A stretch of 64,000 bases of DNA from Nymphaea colorata (lineage: Eukaryota > Streptophyta > Magnoliopsida > Nymphaeales > Nymphaeaceae), in assembly GCF_008831285.2 (NCBI RefSeq), contig NC_045148.1, positions 14,796,802-14,860,801 on the forward strand, written 5' to 3'. How positions within the stretch are numbered: position 1 is the first letter of the stretch; each line of letters opens with the position of its first letter. The position numbers and the translations under genes are program-made. Of the stretch, positions 1 to 12,830 are shown piece by piece. The notes below the pieces were generated by a model, which saw only the letters and a program-made list of their open reading frames with translations, had not been told where the DNA came from and did no database searches.

Positions 1-1402
1 GTTGTCTACTGGCGACCGACCAAGTCAAAACTGATTCAACCGGCAAAGGAGCTGTGCAAGACAAGACAAGACTAGTGAAATTCTTCACCACATAGTTATG
101 GTGCGTTGCAGAAAAGAGTTTCTGTAGATCCTTCTGCCGTTCTACGAGGCTTGGGGTGTTGTGTTACAGAAGTAGCATATGATTGTTTCTTTTGTTTAGT
201 GACGCAATGCCTCTCTGCATCATCTAGGTTTTGCCAAAAAGACCCCTCTCATCACTTTTTCTTCCCGCCGTTTCCCCCCTTCTCCCGCCGGCCGTCTGCT
301 TTATTAAGGAGATCCCGTTAGAAACAGGATGAGGAGCAGGATAAGCGTGCGTGTGGCCTGTGCAGCTCATCTCCTACTGTAGCATAGCTCTTCTCCGCCG
401 TCGTCCCCTCATCTTTATCTTTCGTCTCTACATCTTCGTGGGGTCGCCGCCGCGTGAGTCTCTTTCTCTCTCGTTTTCCTGCTCTTTCCTTTTACCCCTT
501 TGATTGTACATCTGGATTCAGGGTTTTTTTTATTCAAGGATTTTAATTTGGACACATGATTTGATTATTGCGCTACACCTTGGAATATCTATTTCACCGA
601 TCTGAATCTGTACTGCATAAATTTTTTAGTTCCTGGGTCATCTTAAATTTCTAACTGAGCCCAGATGCGTGAAATGGTTTGATCCTTGAGAGCACTTACA
701 AATGGTTTGCAAATCTGTAAGTTCATAAAGTACAACGTTGGAGGATAAGGCAGGAGTGTATTTGTTGTCAAAATGTAGCCTTAGACTCATCACGAATTTG
801 CTGCTCTGGTCTCAAGTACTGCTGTTTTTCGAGTAGTCGGGCATAATTTTTTAAAATTAGCTGTTATAGTAACTTCATACTTGAAGTAGATGTGAACTCT
901 GCAATAATAATTTCATTTATATTGAAAAGAAAATGGATCGCAGTACCTTTTTTCAATAAAAAAAATGCGCCCCCGGCTATATGCTTTGTGGACTTAAACA
1001 TGTCGAAAGTTATTAAAGATTCCGAACGCCAATGTGCCTTGAGTCGCGTTTAGCTCATGCTCAACTTGAACTTGAACTAATTAATGAACTTGAGGTCATG
1101 ATACTTCAAGTCTGGCTCAACTGAAGTCTGCTGTGCTCAATCAGGGTTGAATTTAAAAAGCTTTAGTTATTTTAGAATTTCTTTCTCACCAACAACCTTA
1201 TGGATCTTCAAATAGATGTCTTCAAATTTTAAAATAATGTGAGGACATCAGTAGCATCATATGTCATTTTGAACTGTGTGATTGGCATACTAAACACTGT
1301 TTAATTTGCAATTTGGGCAACAGAACCACGTGAACTTGCTTGGTCTCCCTTCCCCTCCTAACTGGTGCTATCAGCTTCCCCGTTCTGATCGTTAGCTCTA
1401 TC
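1..1402 (+). promoter_or_regulatory. Leader/promoter block of unit 1
   Basis: This block lies upstream of each receptor-kinase part (also 7306-8698, 14619-16015, 21956-23365). About the first 500 bp are GC-rich and pyrimidine-rich and end in a good splice-donor-like site after gccgccgc (gtgagtctc). The rest is AT-rich and intron-like and runs to the ectodomain exon. This looks like a 5' untranslated exon plus a first intron. No convincing protein is encoded; short open frames here are not conserved between the copies. Transcription is inferred, not seen. Confidence 0.45.
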
Positions 1403-2136
1403 ATGAATACAACAATAGCATGGCAGATTCTTCTCATGCTTGCTTTGTTATCAGAAGCTGCCGCAGATGCTACTGTCGGCGACTTTTTTGCAGAGTGCCC
1501 AATTGCCCATTGCAGAGAAGGGGGCCTGAGATCAGGTATCCCTTCAGGAAGGTGAACCAACAATCCATCTGCGGCGTCCCTGGGTTTGAGATCAGATGTA
1601 CTGCAGACAACAGGACTGTCATCAATCTACCCTACGAAGGCGACTTTATGTGCAGTCAATCGACTATAGACACAACCAAATGCAGATTAGCGACCCACAA
1701 GGATGCCTGATCAACCGAACCATCATCCCCTTCAATCTCTCCTCTTCTCCGTTTCGCCGATACTACGAAATTTCAAACTTTTCACTTTCAACTGCAGTTC
1801 CGCTGATGCCTCCTCAATTCAGGGTTACCTTAACACCAGCGCTTCCTTCCTTGTCGATTGCTTGAGCACATTTGAATCAGCTCACATCTATGCGGTCAAT
1901 TCTGATGAGTCCCTCGCCACCGAGCCTCCTTTTTGTAACAGGCTGGAAACGACGGCCAGCCTCGACTCTCCTAGCTATTCCACTTACGATTTAAATTTTA
2001 CAACGTTCTTGATACTGAGATGGGAGCTTCCTTTCGACTGCAGTTCCTGCAAAGGGGGTCAGCTGTGCGGCCGCAACCTCACAACCAACGCGACGGCCTG
2101 TCTCAAGCCTCCCCACCTTAACCAAGGTCGCCACGC

Positions 2137-2190
<54 letters not shown>

Positions 2191-2639
2191 ATATGCTATC
2201 AATTCACATCTTTCTTTGTTTTCTTTTTAATTTTGAAATAGGGGGATTCAGCAGCGCTGCTATCGTAGGTAAATTTCCTTTAATTCGTTCCCTTTATTAG
2301 GACTTGTCAGATAAACAAAAATCATGAAAATTAACACTGTTTGGATTATAGTATCAGTTTTTGTGGTGCCAATTATGTCCGATGATCCCTCACTTTTGCT
2401 TGTCATCTTTTGGAATGAAGGAATTTGGCGACCATCGTCTTGTCAGCAGTACTTGCAACGGCTTTCTATTGTTTTGACCACAAATTTGGAGGATATTGGG
2501 AACTAGACCAATTGGAGGTGGAAACGTTTTTGGACAACTACCAATCTCTCAACCCCAAGAGATACTCTTACGCAGACCTGAAAGAGGATGACCAACAATT
2601 TCCGAGAAAAGTTAGGAGAGGAGGGTTTGGAAGGGTTTA
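1403..2639 (+). pseudogene. Truncated LRK10L-type receptor kinase, unit 1
   Basis: Start ATG at 1403 with a hydrophobic leader (WQILLMLALLSEAAA) followed by the Cys-rich GUB_WAK-type ectodomain. The ectodomain exon runs to about 2126, then comes a CT/AT microsatellite intron, a mini-exon near 2243, and the transmembrane plus juxtamembrane exon. Lesions relative to the copy at 23366 include a G lost from the G-run near 1520, another indel near 1649, and a G lost near 2620. The kinase is cut off in its glycine-rich loop where copia sequence begins. The family senses extracellular signals at the plasma membrane; this copy cannot make a kinase. Confidence 0.85.
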
Positions 2640-5522
2640 ACTACTGAAGCTAAGTTATCTGACTCCTTTTAGTGTGAAGCTTTACATACTGCTGCTTATG
2701 TGATTAACTTGTCTCTACATGTTTCTTTGGATGATGATGTTCCTAACAGAGTTTGGTATGGAAAGGATGTATCCTATGAGCACTTACGTGTATTGGATGT
2801 GAGGCATTTGTGCATATACCAAAGGATGAGAGGTCGAAGTTGGAATCAAAAAGCAGGCAGTGCGTGTTTTTGGGTTATGACCATGATGAATTTGGTTACA
2901 GATTGTATGATCCAGTGACAAGAAGATTGTCAGAAGCAGGGATGTTGTATTTGCTGAAGATTAGAATATTGAGGATATTCAGAAAGCAGTAAAGTATTCT
3001 TCTTATAGCAGCTATTTGCTAGTTGATGTGGACCCTATTCCCTTGCAGAACAAGAGCAGTGCCAGATGATGCTGTTGGGCAGATACATGATAGAGAATGA
3101 CGAGTAGACATGCCATATATTCCTAATTCAGATGACAAAGATGATGATCATAATCTGGAGGGTTCTTCCTCAAATGTAGATCAGTAGCAGAGATCCACGA
3201 GGAGCGACGTCCCTCAACTAGATATCCCGCACATGACTATATTTTGTTGACTAATAGTGGTGAGCCTGAATGCTATGAAGAAGCTATGCATGATGTGCAC
3301 AAGGAAAAGTGGATGGAAGCTATGAAAAATGAGATGCAGTCACTTTACGACAACCACACCTTCGAGCTTGTGGAGTTGCCCCAAGACAAGAGGGCATTGA
3401 GAAACAAATGGGTTTTTAGAGTAAAGCATGATGAAAACTCTTTAAACCCAAATACAAAGCTAGGTTGGTTGTGAAGGGGTTCAATCAGAGGAAAGGAGTT
3501 GACTTTGACGAGATATTCTCACCGGTGGTCAAGATGTCATCTATCAGAGTTGTTCTTAGTTGGCAACTAGTCTTGATTTGGAGATCGAGCAGATGGATGT
3601 GAAGAGAGCTTTTCTTCATGGTGATCTTGATGAGGAAATTTACATGATGCAACCAGAAGGTTTTCTTGTAAAAGGTAAAGAAAACCATGTTTGCAGATTA
3701 AAGAAAAGCTTGTATGGTTTGAAGCAGACACCTAGGCAGTGGTACAAGAAGTTCGAGTCATTTATGGGGAGTATGGCTACACCAAGACTACTTCACATCA
3801 CTGCGTCTTTGTGAAGAAATTCTCAGGTAATGATTTTGTCATTTTGTTGATGACATGCTTATTGTTGGCAATAATATCTCGAGAATTTCAAGCTTGAAAA
3901 AGGAGTTGAGCAAGTCTTTGCTATGAAAGACTTGGGACCTGCTAGTCAGATTTTGGGTATAAAGATCACGCGAGATAGGACGTCGAAGAAGCTATGGCTA
4001 TCTCAGGAGAAGTACATTGAAAAAGTACTTCAAAGATTTCACATAGACAAGGCAAAGCCTGTTAGCACCCCTCTTGCAGCGCATTTCAAGTTGAGCACCA
4101 AGCAGAGTCCAAGGACAGATTCAGAAAAGAATATATGGAGAAGATTCCCCATGCCTCAGTCACAGGTAGTCTGATATATGCTATGTATGTACTAGAACTG
4201 ATATTGCTTATTCAGTTGGAGTTGTTAGTCGGTTTGTCTCAAATCTAGGAAAGAAACACTGGGAAGCAGTTAAATGGATTTTGAGATACCTTCGTGGAAC
4301 TAGCAGTTTTTCACTTTGTTTTGGAGCAGAAAAATCTATTCTTGTTGGCTACACAGATTCAGACATGGCATGAGACATTGACAGGAGAAGATCTATATCT
4401 GGTTTTTATTGACATATGCAGGTGGTGCAGTTTCTTGGCAATCCAGACTTTAGAAATGTGTAGCATTATCTACTACTGAAGCAGAGTTTATTACCGCTAC
4501 AGAGGCGAGCAAGGAGCTTCTATGGATGAAGAGGTTCATGCAGGAACTTCAGTTTAGTCAAGACGAGTACGTGCTTTACTGTGACAGTCAGAGTGCTATT
4601 CACCTTAGAAAGAATTCTACTTTTCATGCAAGGTCAAAGCATATAGACGTGAGGTATCATTGGATACGTGATGTTCTACAGTCGAAGCAGTTGTTCTTGA
4701 TAAGATCCATACAAATGATAATCCTGCAGATATGATGACAAATCTCTACCTAAAGAGAAACATGATATGTGTAGAGACTTAGTTGGATGACTGCCTTTAA
4801 GGCAGTATATTAATTTTGTTCTTTTTGCAGGAATGTTCCATCACTTGAGGCTGGAGGGGAGCTTGTTGGGTCGGGTCCAGCCTCAAGTGGACCCGATCCG
4901 GCCCGTCACTTAAGTGACGGGCGGAAGAAAAGGAGGCACGCGATGTGCCCCCTCTCTCTCTCAATCCCTCTTACGTCTCTCTCTTTCTCTCTCTAGGGTT
5001 TCGTTTTAGGGAAAAGAGAGGTGTGCTCTCTTTTGTGCTCTTCTCTTCGTGGCTGCACAACAAGAGGAGAAAAGGAGGAGAAGAGAGGAGAGAATGAGAA
5101 GAAAAAAAGAAAGAGGAGAAGAGGAAGAGAAGGTTGCGAAACACTTGGCTAGAGCAAGATTCGATTCCAACGAGGAGGCGGAACGCATCTCCTCCTAATT
5201 CACACTTTGGGCATTCAATCGGTGATATTTTTCCCTTGTTTTTCTCATCTAGTTTGGTGAGATATTATTGTTGGAGGGTTGGCTTTGTGTAGCCCCTCGT
5301 GGGAAAACTTATCTCATTGATTATAGTGGATTGAGTTTTGGGTCGTAGTGCCCCGTGGTTTTTACCCTCATTGTTTTGAGGGGTTTTCCACGTAAAAATC
5401 TTCTCGTGCATTTGTGGTTGTTTGGTCGTTGTTTTGTTGCTTCTTGCATGATCGGTTTGGACTATACTTCGTTGTTGAATCCTTTTTAGTAGATTAGTGT
5501 TTATCCGCATTTTATCCCAACA
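2640..5522 (+). mobile_element. Ty1/copia 3' half with one LTR, unit 1
   Basis: A 5'-truncated copia element, entering in the C-terminal part of integrase and continuing through reverse transcriptase (motifs [30 protein letters not shown], catalytic FVDD near 3846), RNase H (DSQSAIHL, SKHIDVRYHWIRD), a purine-rich tract, and an LTR at 4864-5522. The LTR begins TGTTGGG and ends CCCAACA, an inverted-repeat terminus. There is no gag, protease or 5' LTR. RNase H carries a TGA at 4371-4373 shared with the other units. Resemblance is to the Tnt1/Tork group (CTRTDIAYSVGVVSRF). Decayed and non-autonomous. Confidence 0.9.
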
Positions 5523-7305
5523 TGAGGAAGAGTGTGGGGTTTCAGCCCACTTGTTGAGCTATAAGACCAACTCATCATATTTGCAATATAAGATGGTACT
5601 CTCAAGAAATGAGCAAATGCTTCTGCTTGACATTCTTCTTAGTCTTTCAAATCTGCTTCACGGAACACAGATTATTTCCATATAGCTATACCCAATGATA
5701 TGGAAGTCCAAGACAGACGCTCTCTTTGCATATCTCGTACATGTTTACCTTCTTGAAGAATTGAAAATGGCTGATGTGTAGAATATGCACAAATCCACTA
5801 TTCTGTTGACACCAGAAGATCACAACGCGTGCGTCCTAATATATTGCAACACTCCAAGCAAACCGTCATACTCTTCCTGATAACGTGGACCTTCAAAATA
5901 CTCTTCCTCGTCTCTATTCTGCTTTCTCTTATGTATCACACTTATCGCCATAAGTTTGCAATTCCCCACTATTGGCTTTGCGAAACTTATTTGCCACATT
6001 TAATTTACACAAAAACCTTATTTCCTGTTGAAGAGAAGCTCGATTCCTACAAGTCTGCTAAGATCTTTCGCAAGAAATTTTGTTTTCAAATCCATAAAGG
6101 GTTCTTCCAGAATGGACAAGTGCTTCCATGTTACAAGCCATCATCAACATGAACAAAGAAATAAGAGAATGTGCATGAAAGGTCAACATAGATGGATCGG
6201 TATTACTGCTGTTAAACCTTTTCTCGTGTGAAGATTGTTGAAATGATCGAAACACACCACTCGATGCTTCCTTAAGGCTATATGCTTATTCCATTGACGA
6301 ACTGCTTAAAGAAACTTTTGATTGTTTCATGAAAGCATCTCCAATGAGAAACCATGATTAAATCTTCTCCACATGATAACATTTACGGGGAATCTCCTGT
6401 CGCAATGAGCATCAGTGTTGTCAACAAATTCAAAGCAATCTCTGGATCTAAGAAGCTAACCATATCTTGTTATTCAAGACGATCATTAGTTGTATCTTAC
6501 TTAGCTTCGACCTGTACCGGTAGAATTTGGCGCAAGCAATCCTTGATTCCAGCCTTATTAATTTACCCTCACGACTAAGATGACCATTTCACGACTTTTA
6601 GCATAATTAAAGACAATGCATCACTCTAATATTACGAATACACACATAAGCAAATTCATTTGCATGTCTCACCAATACATTATGAAGCCGTGTCAGCTAC
6701 CAATATCCAATTGCACATTATAACATGCCATGTTACATATTTTTTTAGGCGATAATCGGGTGAATCCAAGTCTGACTGACATATGTTGAAATTAGCTAAA
6801 TTAAATTAAACCACTTCTATCCGCCTAAAAGTTATGGAGTATGATCTCAAGTTGTAAAATCGATTGGAATCAGATTGCGAACATCACGGGGTCTAGTAAT
6901 TCAAAGCACAATGTTGGGGTCTATAATTTTCTCCAAATCATATGATGGACGACAAATACTTATGGCCCATATCTTACAACAATCCATATATTTTATTGAA
7001 CTGTCTCTAATATCAATATAGCAACCCCGAATACTACCGGGTTGGTGCCCTGATTTGCGAACCCACCTTTTAGTAAGTTCGTTGCAGCCTTAGAAGGATG
7101 AGAACCACACAATTAATCACTCAACGAGCTTTTCTTATAAATAATTAAAGATTTCTCGATGTAGAAGTATCTTTCACAGTGTCACACATACTCATTCTCA
7201 AATTTCACCAGAACTGAAGTTTTTTTTTTTGACAAAATTTAAATCACTTCATTGTAAAAAACTAACCACATACAGGTAAGATCTTGGGCCACCATGTGAA
7301 ACCTC
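5523..7305. repeat. Block D, unit 1 (non-coding, shared with 37.0-38.66 kb)
   Basis: About 1.8 kb of AT-rich DNA with no supported gene; its short open frames are not conserved. From about 5890 it aligns with 37020-38660. Near its end (about 7220-7275) it keeps a poly-T followed by gacaaaatttaaatcac, the reverse of a plant LINE 3' end, then joins the start of the next unit. Equivalent blocks: 12831-14618 and 20156-21955. Confidence 0.8.
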
Positions 7306-8698
7306 GTTGTCTACTGGCGACGACCAAGTCAAAACTGATTCAACCGGCAAAGGAGCTGTGCAAGACAAGACAAGACTAGTGAAATTCTTCACCACATAGT
7401 TATGGTGCGTTGCAAAAAGAGTTTCTGTAGATCCTTCTGCCGTTCTACGAGGCTTGGGGTTTGTGTTACAGAAGAGTAGCATATGATTGTTTCTTTTGTT
7501 TTGACGCAATGCCTCTCTACATCATCTAGGGTTTGCCAAAAAGACCCTCTCATCACTTTTTCTTCCCGCCGTTTCCCCCCTTTCTCCGCCCGGCCGTCCT
7601 GCTTATTAAGGGAATCCCGTTAGAAACAGGATGAGGGCAGGATAGCGTGCGTGTGGCCTGTGCAGCTCATCTCTGCTGTAGCATAGCTCTTCTCCGCCCG
7701 TCGTCCCCTCATCTTTATCTTTCGTCTCTACATCTTCGTGGGTCGCCGCCGCGTGAGTCTCTTTCTCTCTCGTTCCTGCTTCTTTCCTTTTACCCCTTGA
7801 TTGTACATCTGGATGAGGTTTTTTTTATTCAAGGATTTTAATTGGACACATGATTTGATTATGCGCTACACCTTGGAATATCTATTTCACCGATCTGAAT
7901 CTGTACTGCATAAATTTTTTAGTTCCTGGGTCATCTTAAATTTCTAACTGAGCCCAGATGCGTGAAATGGTTTGATCCTTGAGAGCACTTACAAATGGTT
8001 TGCAAATCTGTAAGTTCATAAAGTACAACGTTGGAGGATAAGGCAGGAGTGTATTTGTTGTCAAAATGTAGCCTTAGACTCATCACGAATTTGCTGCTCT
8101 GGTCTCAATACTGCTGTTTTTCGAGTAGTCGGGCATAATTTTTTTAAAATTAGCTGTTAGAGTAACTTCATACTTGAAGTAGATGTAACTCTGCAATAAT
8201 AATTTCATTATATTGAAAAGAAAATGGATCGCAGTACCCTTTTTTCAATAAAAAAAATGCGCCCCCGGCTATATGCTTTGTGGACTTAAACATGTCGAAA
8301 GTTATTAAAGATTCCGAACGCCAATGTGCCTTGAGTCGCGTTTAGCTCATGCTCAACTTGAACTTGAATTAATTAATGAACTTGAGGTCATGATACTTTC
8401 AAGTCTGGCTCAACTGAAGTCTGCTGTGCTCAATCAGGGTTGAATTTAAAAAGCTTTTAGTTTATTTTAGAATTTCTTTCTCACCAACAACCTTATGGAT
8501 CTTCAAATAGATGTCTTCAAAATTTTAAATAATGTTGAGGACATCAGTAGCATCATATTTCATTTTGAACTGTGTGATTGGCATACTAAACACTGTTTAA
8601 TTTGCAATTTGGGCAACAGAACCACGTGAACTTGCTTGGTCTCCCTTCCCCTCCTAACTGGTGCTATCAGCTTCCCCGTTCTGATCGTTAGCTCTATC

Positions 8699-9431
8699 AT
8701 GAATACAACAATAGCATGGCAGATTCTTCTCATGCTTGCTTTGTTATCAGAAGCTGCCGCAGATGCTACTGTCGGCGACTTTTTTGCAGAGTGCCCAATT
8801 GCCCATTGCAGAGAAGGGGGGCCTGAGATCAGGTATCCCTTCAGGAAGGTGAACCAACAATCCATCTGCGGCGTCCCTGGGTTTGAGATCAGACGTACTG
8901 CAGACAACAGGACTGTCATCAATCTACCCTACGAAGGCAACTTTTATGTGCAGTCAATCGACTATAGACACAACCAATTGCAGATTAGCGACCCACAAGA
9001 TGCCTGATCAACCGAACCATCATCCCCTTCAATCTCTCCTCTTCTCCGTTTCGCCGATACTACGAAATTTCAAACTTTTCACTTTTCAACTGCAGTTCCG
9101 CTGATGCCTCCTCAATTCAGGGTTACCTTAACACCAGCGCTTCCTTCCTTGTCGATTGCTTGAGCACATTTGAATCAGCTCACATCTATGCGGTCAATTT
9201 TGATGAGTCCCTCGCCACCGAGCCTCCTTTTTGTAACAGGCTGGAAACGACGGCCAGCCTCGACTCTCCTAGCTATTCCACTTACGATTTAAATTTTACA
9301 ACGTTCTTGATACTGAGATGGGAGCTTCCTTCGACTGCAGTTCCTGCAAAGGGGGTCAGCTGTCGGCCGCAACCTCACAACCAACGCGACGGCCTGTCTC
9401 AAGCCTCCCCACCTTAACCAAGGTCGCCACG

Positions 9432-9486
<55 letters not shown>

Positions 9487-9952
9487 ATATATATTATATA
9501 TATAATATGCTATCAATTCACATCTTTCTTTGTTTTCTTTTTAATTTTGAAATAGGGGATTCAGCAGCGCTGCCATCGTAGGTAAATTTCCTTTAATTCG
9601 TTCCCTTTATTAGGACTTGTCAGATAAACAAAAATCATGAAAATTAACACTGTTTGGATTATAGTATCAGTTTTTGTGGTGCCAATTATGTTCGATGATC
9701 CCTCACTTTTGCTGTCATCTTTTGGAATGAAGGAATTATGGCGACCATCGTCTTGTCAGCAGTACTTGCATCGGCTTTCTATTGTTTTGACCACAAATTT
9801 GGAGGATATTGGGAACTAGACCAATTGGAGTGGAAACGTTTTTGGACAACTACCAATCTCTCAACCCCAAGAGATACTCTTACGCAGACCTGAAGAGGAT
9901 GACCAACAATTTCCGAGAAAAAGTTAGGAGAGGGAGGGTTTGGAAGGGTTTA
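8699..9952 (+). pseudogene. Truncated LRK10L-type receptor kinase, unit 2
   Basis: ATG at 8699. The ectodomain frame is open to about residue 100, then a G is missing near 8998 in the gene's GGATGC. Further single-base losses occur near 9331, 9363 and in the transmembrane exon (for example near 9713). The ectodomain exon ends near 9422, followed by a (CT)n(AT)n intron. The kinase is replaced by copia at the same base as in units 1 and 3, with TAA at 9951-9953. Confidence 0.85.
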
Positions 9953-12830
9953 ACTACTGAAGCTAAGTTATCTGACTCCTTTTAGTATGAAGCTTTACAT
10001 ACTGCTGCTTATGTGATTAACTTGTCTCTACATGTTTCTTTGGATGTGATGTTCCTAACAGAGTTTGGTATGGAAAGGATGTATCCTATGAGCACTTATG
10101 TGTATTTGGATGTGGAGGCATTTGTGCATATACCAAAGGATGAGAGGTCGAAGTTGGAATCAAAAAGCAGGCAGTGCGTGTTTTTGGGTTATGCCATGAT
10201 GAATTTGGTTACAGATTGTATGATCCAGTTGAAAAGAAGATTGTCAGAAGCAGGGATGTTGTATTTGCTGAAGATTAGAAATATTGAGGATATTCAGAAA
10301 GCAGTAAAGTATTCTTCTATAGCAGCTATTTGCTAGTTGATGTGGACCCTATTCCCTTGCAGAACAAGAGCAGTGCCAGATGATGCTGTTGGGCAGATAC
10401 ATGATAGAGAATGACGAGTAGACATGCCATATATTCCTAATTCAGATGACAAAGATGATGATCATAATCTGGAGGGTTCTTCCTCAAATGTAGATCAGTA
10501 GCAGAGATCCACGAGGGAGCGACGTCCCTCAACTAGATATCCCGCACATGACTATATTTTGTTGACTAATAGTGGTGAGCCTGAATGCTATGAAGAAGCT
10601 ATGCATGATGTGCACAAGGAAAAGTGGATGGAAGCTATGAAAAATGAGATGCAGTCACTTTACGACAACCACACCTTCGAGCTTGTGGAGTTGCCCCAAG
10701 ACAAGAGGGCATTGAGAAACAAATGGGTTTTTAGAGTGAAGCATGATGAAAACTCTTTAAACCCAAAATACAAAGCTAGGTTGGTTGTGAAGAGGTTCAA
10801 TCAGAGGAAAGGAGTTGACTTTGACGAGATATTCTCACCGGTGGTCAAGATGTCATCTATCAAAGTTGTTCTTAGTTGGCAACTAGTCTTGATTTGGAGA
10901 TCGAGCAGATGGATGTGAAGAGAGCTTTTCTTCATGGTGATCTTGATGAGGAAATTTACATGATGCAACCAGAAGGTTTTCTTGTAAAAGGTAAAGAAAA
11001 CCATGTTTGCAGATTAAAGAAAAGCTTGTATGGTCTGAAGCAGACACCTAGGCAGTGGTACAAGAAGTTCGAGTCATTTATGGGGAGTATGGCTACACCA
11101 AGACTACTTCACATCACTGCGTCTTGTGAAGAAATTCTCAGGTAATGATTTTGTCATTTTGTTGATGACATGCTTATTGTTGGCAATAATATCTCGAGAA
11201 TTTCAAGCTTGAAAAAGGAGTTGAGCAAGTCTTTTGCTATGAAAGACTTGGGACCTGCTAGTCAGATTTTGGGTATAAAGATCACGCGAGATAGGACGTC
11301 GAAGAAGCTATGGCTATCTTAGGAGAAGTACATTGAAAAAGTACTTCAAAGATTTCACATAGACAAGGCAAAGCCTGTTAGCACCCCTCTTGCAGCGCAT
11401 TTCAAGTTGAGCACAAGCAGAGTCCAAGGACAGATTCAAAAAAGGAATATATGGAGAAGATTCCCCATGCCTCAGTCACAGGTAGTCTGATATATGCTAT
11501 GGTATGTACTAGAACTGATATTGCTTATTCAGTTGGAGTTGTTAGTCGGTTTGTCTCAAATCTAGGAAAGAAACACTGGGAAGCAGTTAAATGGATTTTG
11601 AGATACCTTCGTGGAACTAGCAGTTTTTCACTTTGTTTTGGAGCAGAAAAATCTATTCTTGTTGGCTACACAGATTCAGACATGGCATGAGACATTGACA
11701 GGAGAAGATCTATATCTGGTTTTTTATTGACATATGCAGGTGGTGCAGTTTCTTGGCAATCCAGACTTTAGAAATGTGTAGCATTATCTACTACTGAAGC
11801 AGAGTTTATTACCGCTACAGAGGCGAGCAAGGAGCTTCTATGGATGAAGAGGTTCATGCAGGAACTTCAGTTTAGTCAAGACGAGTATGTGCTTTACTGT
11901 GACAGTCAGAGTGCTATTCACCTTAGAAAGAATTCTACTTTTCATGCAAGTCAAAGCATATAGACGTGAGGTATCATTGGATACGTGATGTTCTACAGTC
12001 GAAGCAGTTTGTTCTTGATAAGATCCATACAAATGATAATCCTGCAGATATGATGACAAAGTCTCTACCTAAAGAGAAACATGATATGTGTAGAGACTTA
12101 GTTGGGATGACTGCCTTAAGGCAGTATATTATTTTGTTCTTTTTGCAGGAATGTTCCATCACTTGAGGCTGGAGGGGGAGCTTGTTGGGTCGGGTCCAGC
12201 CTCAAGTGGACCCGANNNNNNNNNNNNNNNNNNNNNNNNNNNNNNNNNNNNNNNNNNNNNNNNNNNNNNNNNNNNNNNNNNNNNNNNNNNNNNNNNNNNN
12301 NNNNNNNNNNNNNNNGGTTTCGTTTTTAGGGAAAAGAGAGGTGTGCTCTCTTTGTGCTCTTCTCTTCGTGGCTGCACAACAAGAGGAGAAAGGAGGAGAA
12401 GAGAGGAGAGAATGAGAAGAAAAAAGAAAGAGGAGAAGAGGAAGAGAAGGTTGCGAACACTTGGCTAGAGCAAGATTCGATTCCAACGAGGAGGCGGAAC
12501 GCATCTCCTCCTAATTCACACTTTGGGCATTCAATCGGTGATATTTTTCCCTTGTTTTTCTCATCTAGCTTTGGTGAGATATTATTGTTGGAGGGTTGGC
12601 TTTGGTGCCCCTCGTGGGAAAACTTATCATTGATTATAGTGGATTGAGTTTTGGGTCGTAGTGCCCCGTGGTTTTACCCTCATTGTTGAGGGTTTCCACG
12701 TAAAAATCTTCTCGTGCATTTGTGATTGTTTGGTCGTTGTTTTGTTGCTTCTTGCATGATCGGTTTGGACTATACTTCGTTGTTGAATCCTTTTTAGTAG
12801 ATTAGTGTTTATCCGCATTTTATCCCAACA
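9953..12830 (+). mobile_element. Ty1/copia 3' half with one LTR, unit 2
   Basis: Same truncated element as in unit 1: integrase tail, reverse transcriptase, RNase H, and LTR at 12183-12830. It has an extra in-frame TAG at 11320-11322 (CAG in unit 1) and shares the RNase H TGA at 11688-11690. Most of the LTR 5' region is hidden by the N gap. Confidence 0.9.
12216..12315. other. Assembly gap (100 N)
   Basis: Exactly 100 Ns. In unit 3 the matching interval (19529-19629) is 101 bp, so the missing sequence can be predicted to be the palindrome- and CT-rich start of the LTR rather than a large unknown insertion. Confidence 0.97.

Larger units (their letters stand above)
1..7305. repeat. Tandem chimeric unit 1 (7.3 kb)
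   Basis: First of three head-to-tail copies, defined by the recurring start gttgtctactggcga at 1, 7306 and 14619. Order inside the unit: GC-rich leader and intron-like DNA (1-1402), receptor-kinase 5' part (1403-2639), copia 3' half (2640-4863), one LTR (4864-5522), block D (5523-7305). The window begins at this phase, so the array may continue to the left. Compared with unit 3 this copy differs mainly by single-base indels in homopolymers. Confidence 0.95.

Noticed and set aside
1264-1563. Minus-strand open frame antisense to the ectodomain exon (also 8560-8922 and 23227-23589)
   Set aside because: Shadow of the conserved plus-strand exon; no domain, and it is explained by codon structure of the sense gene.
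5829-6255. Short open frames on both strands of block D, repeated in every unit
   Set aside because: Frames are broken differently in each copy and in the diverged copy at 37 kb, so no protein is under constraint.
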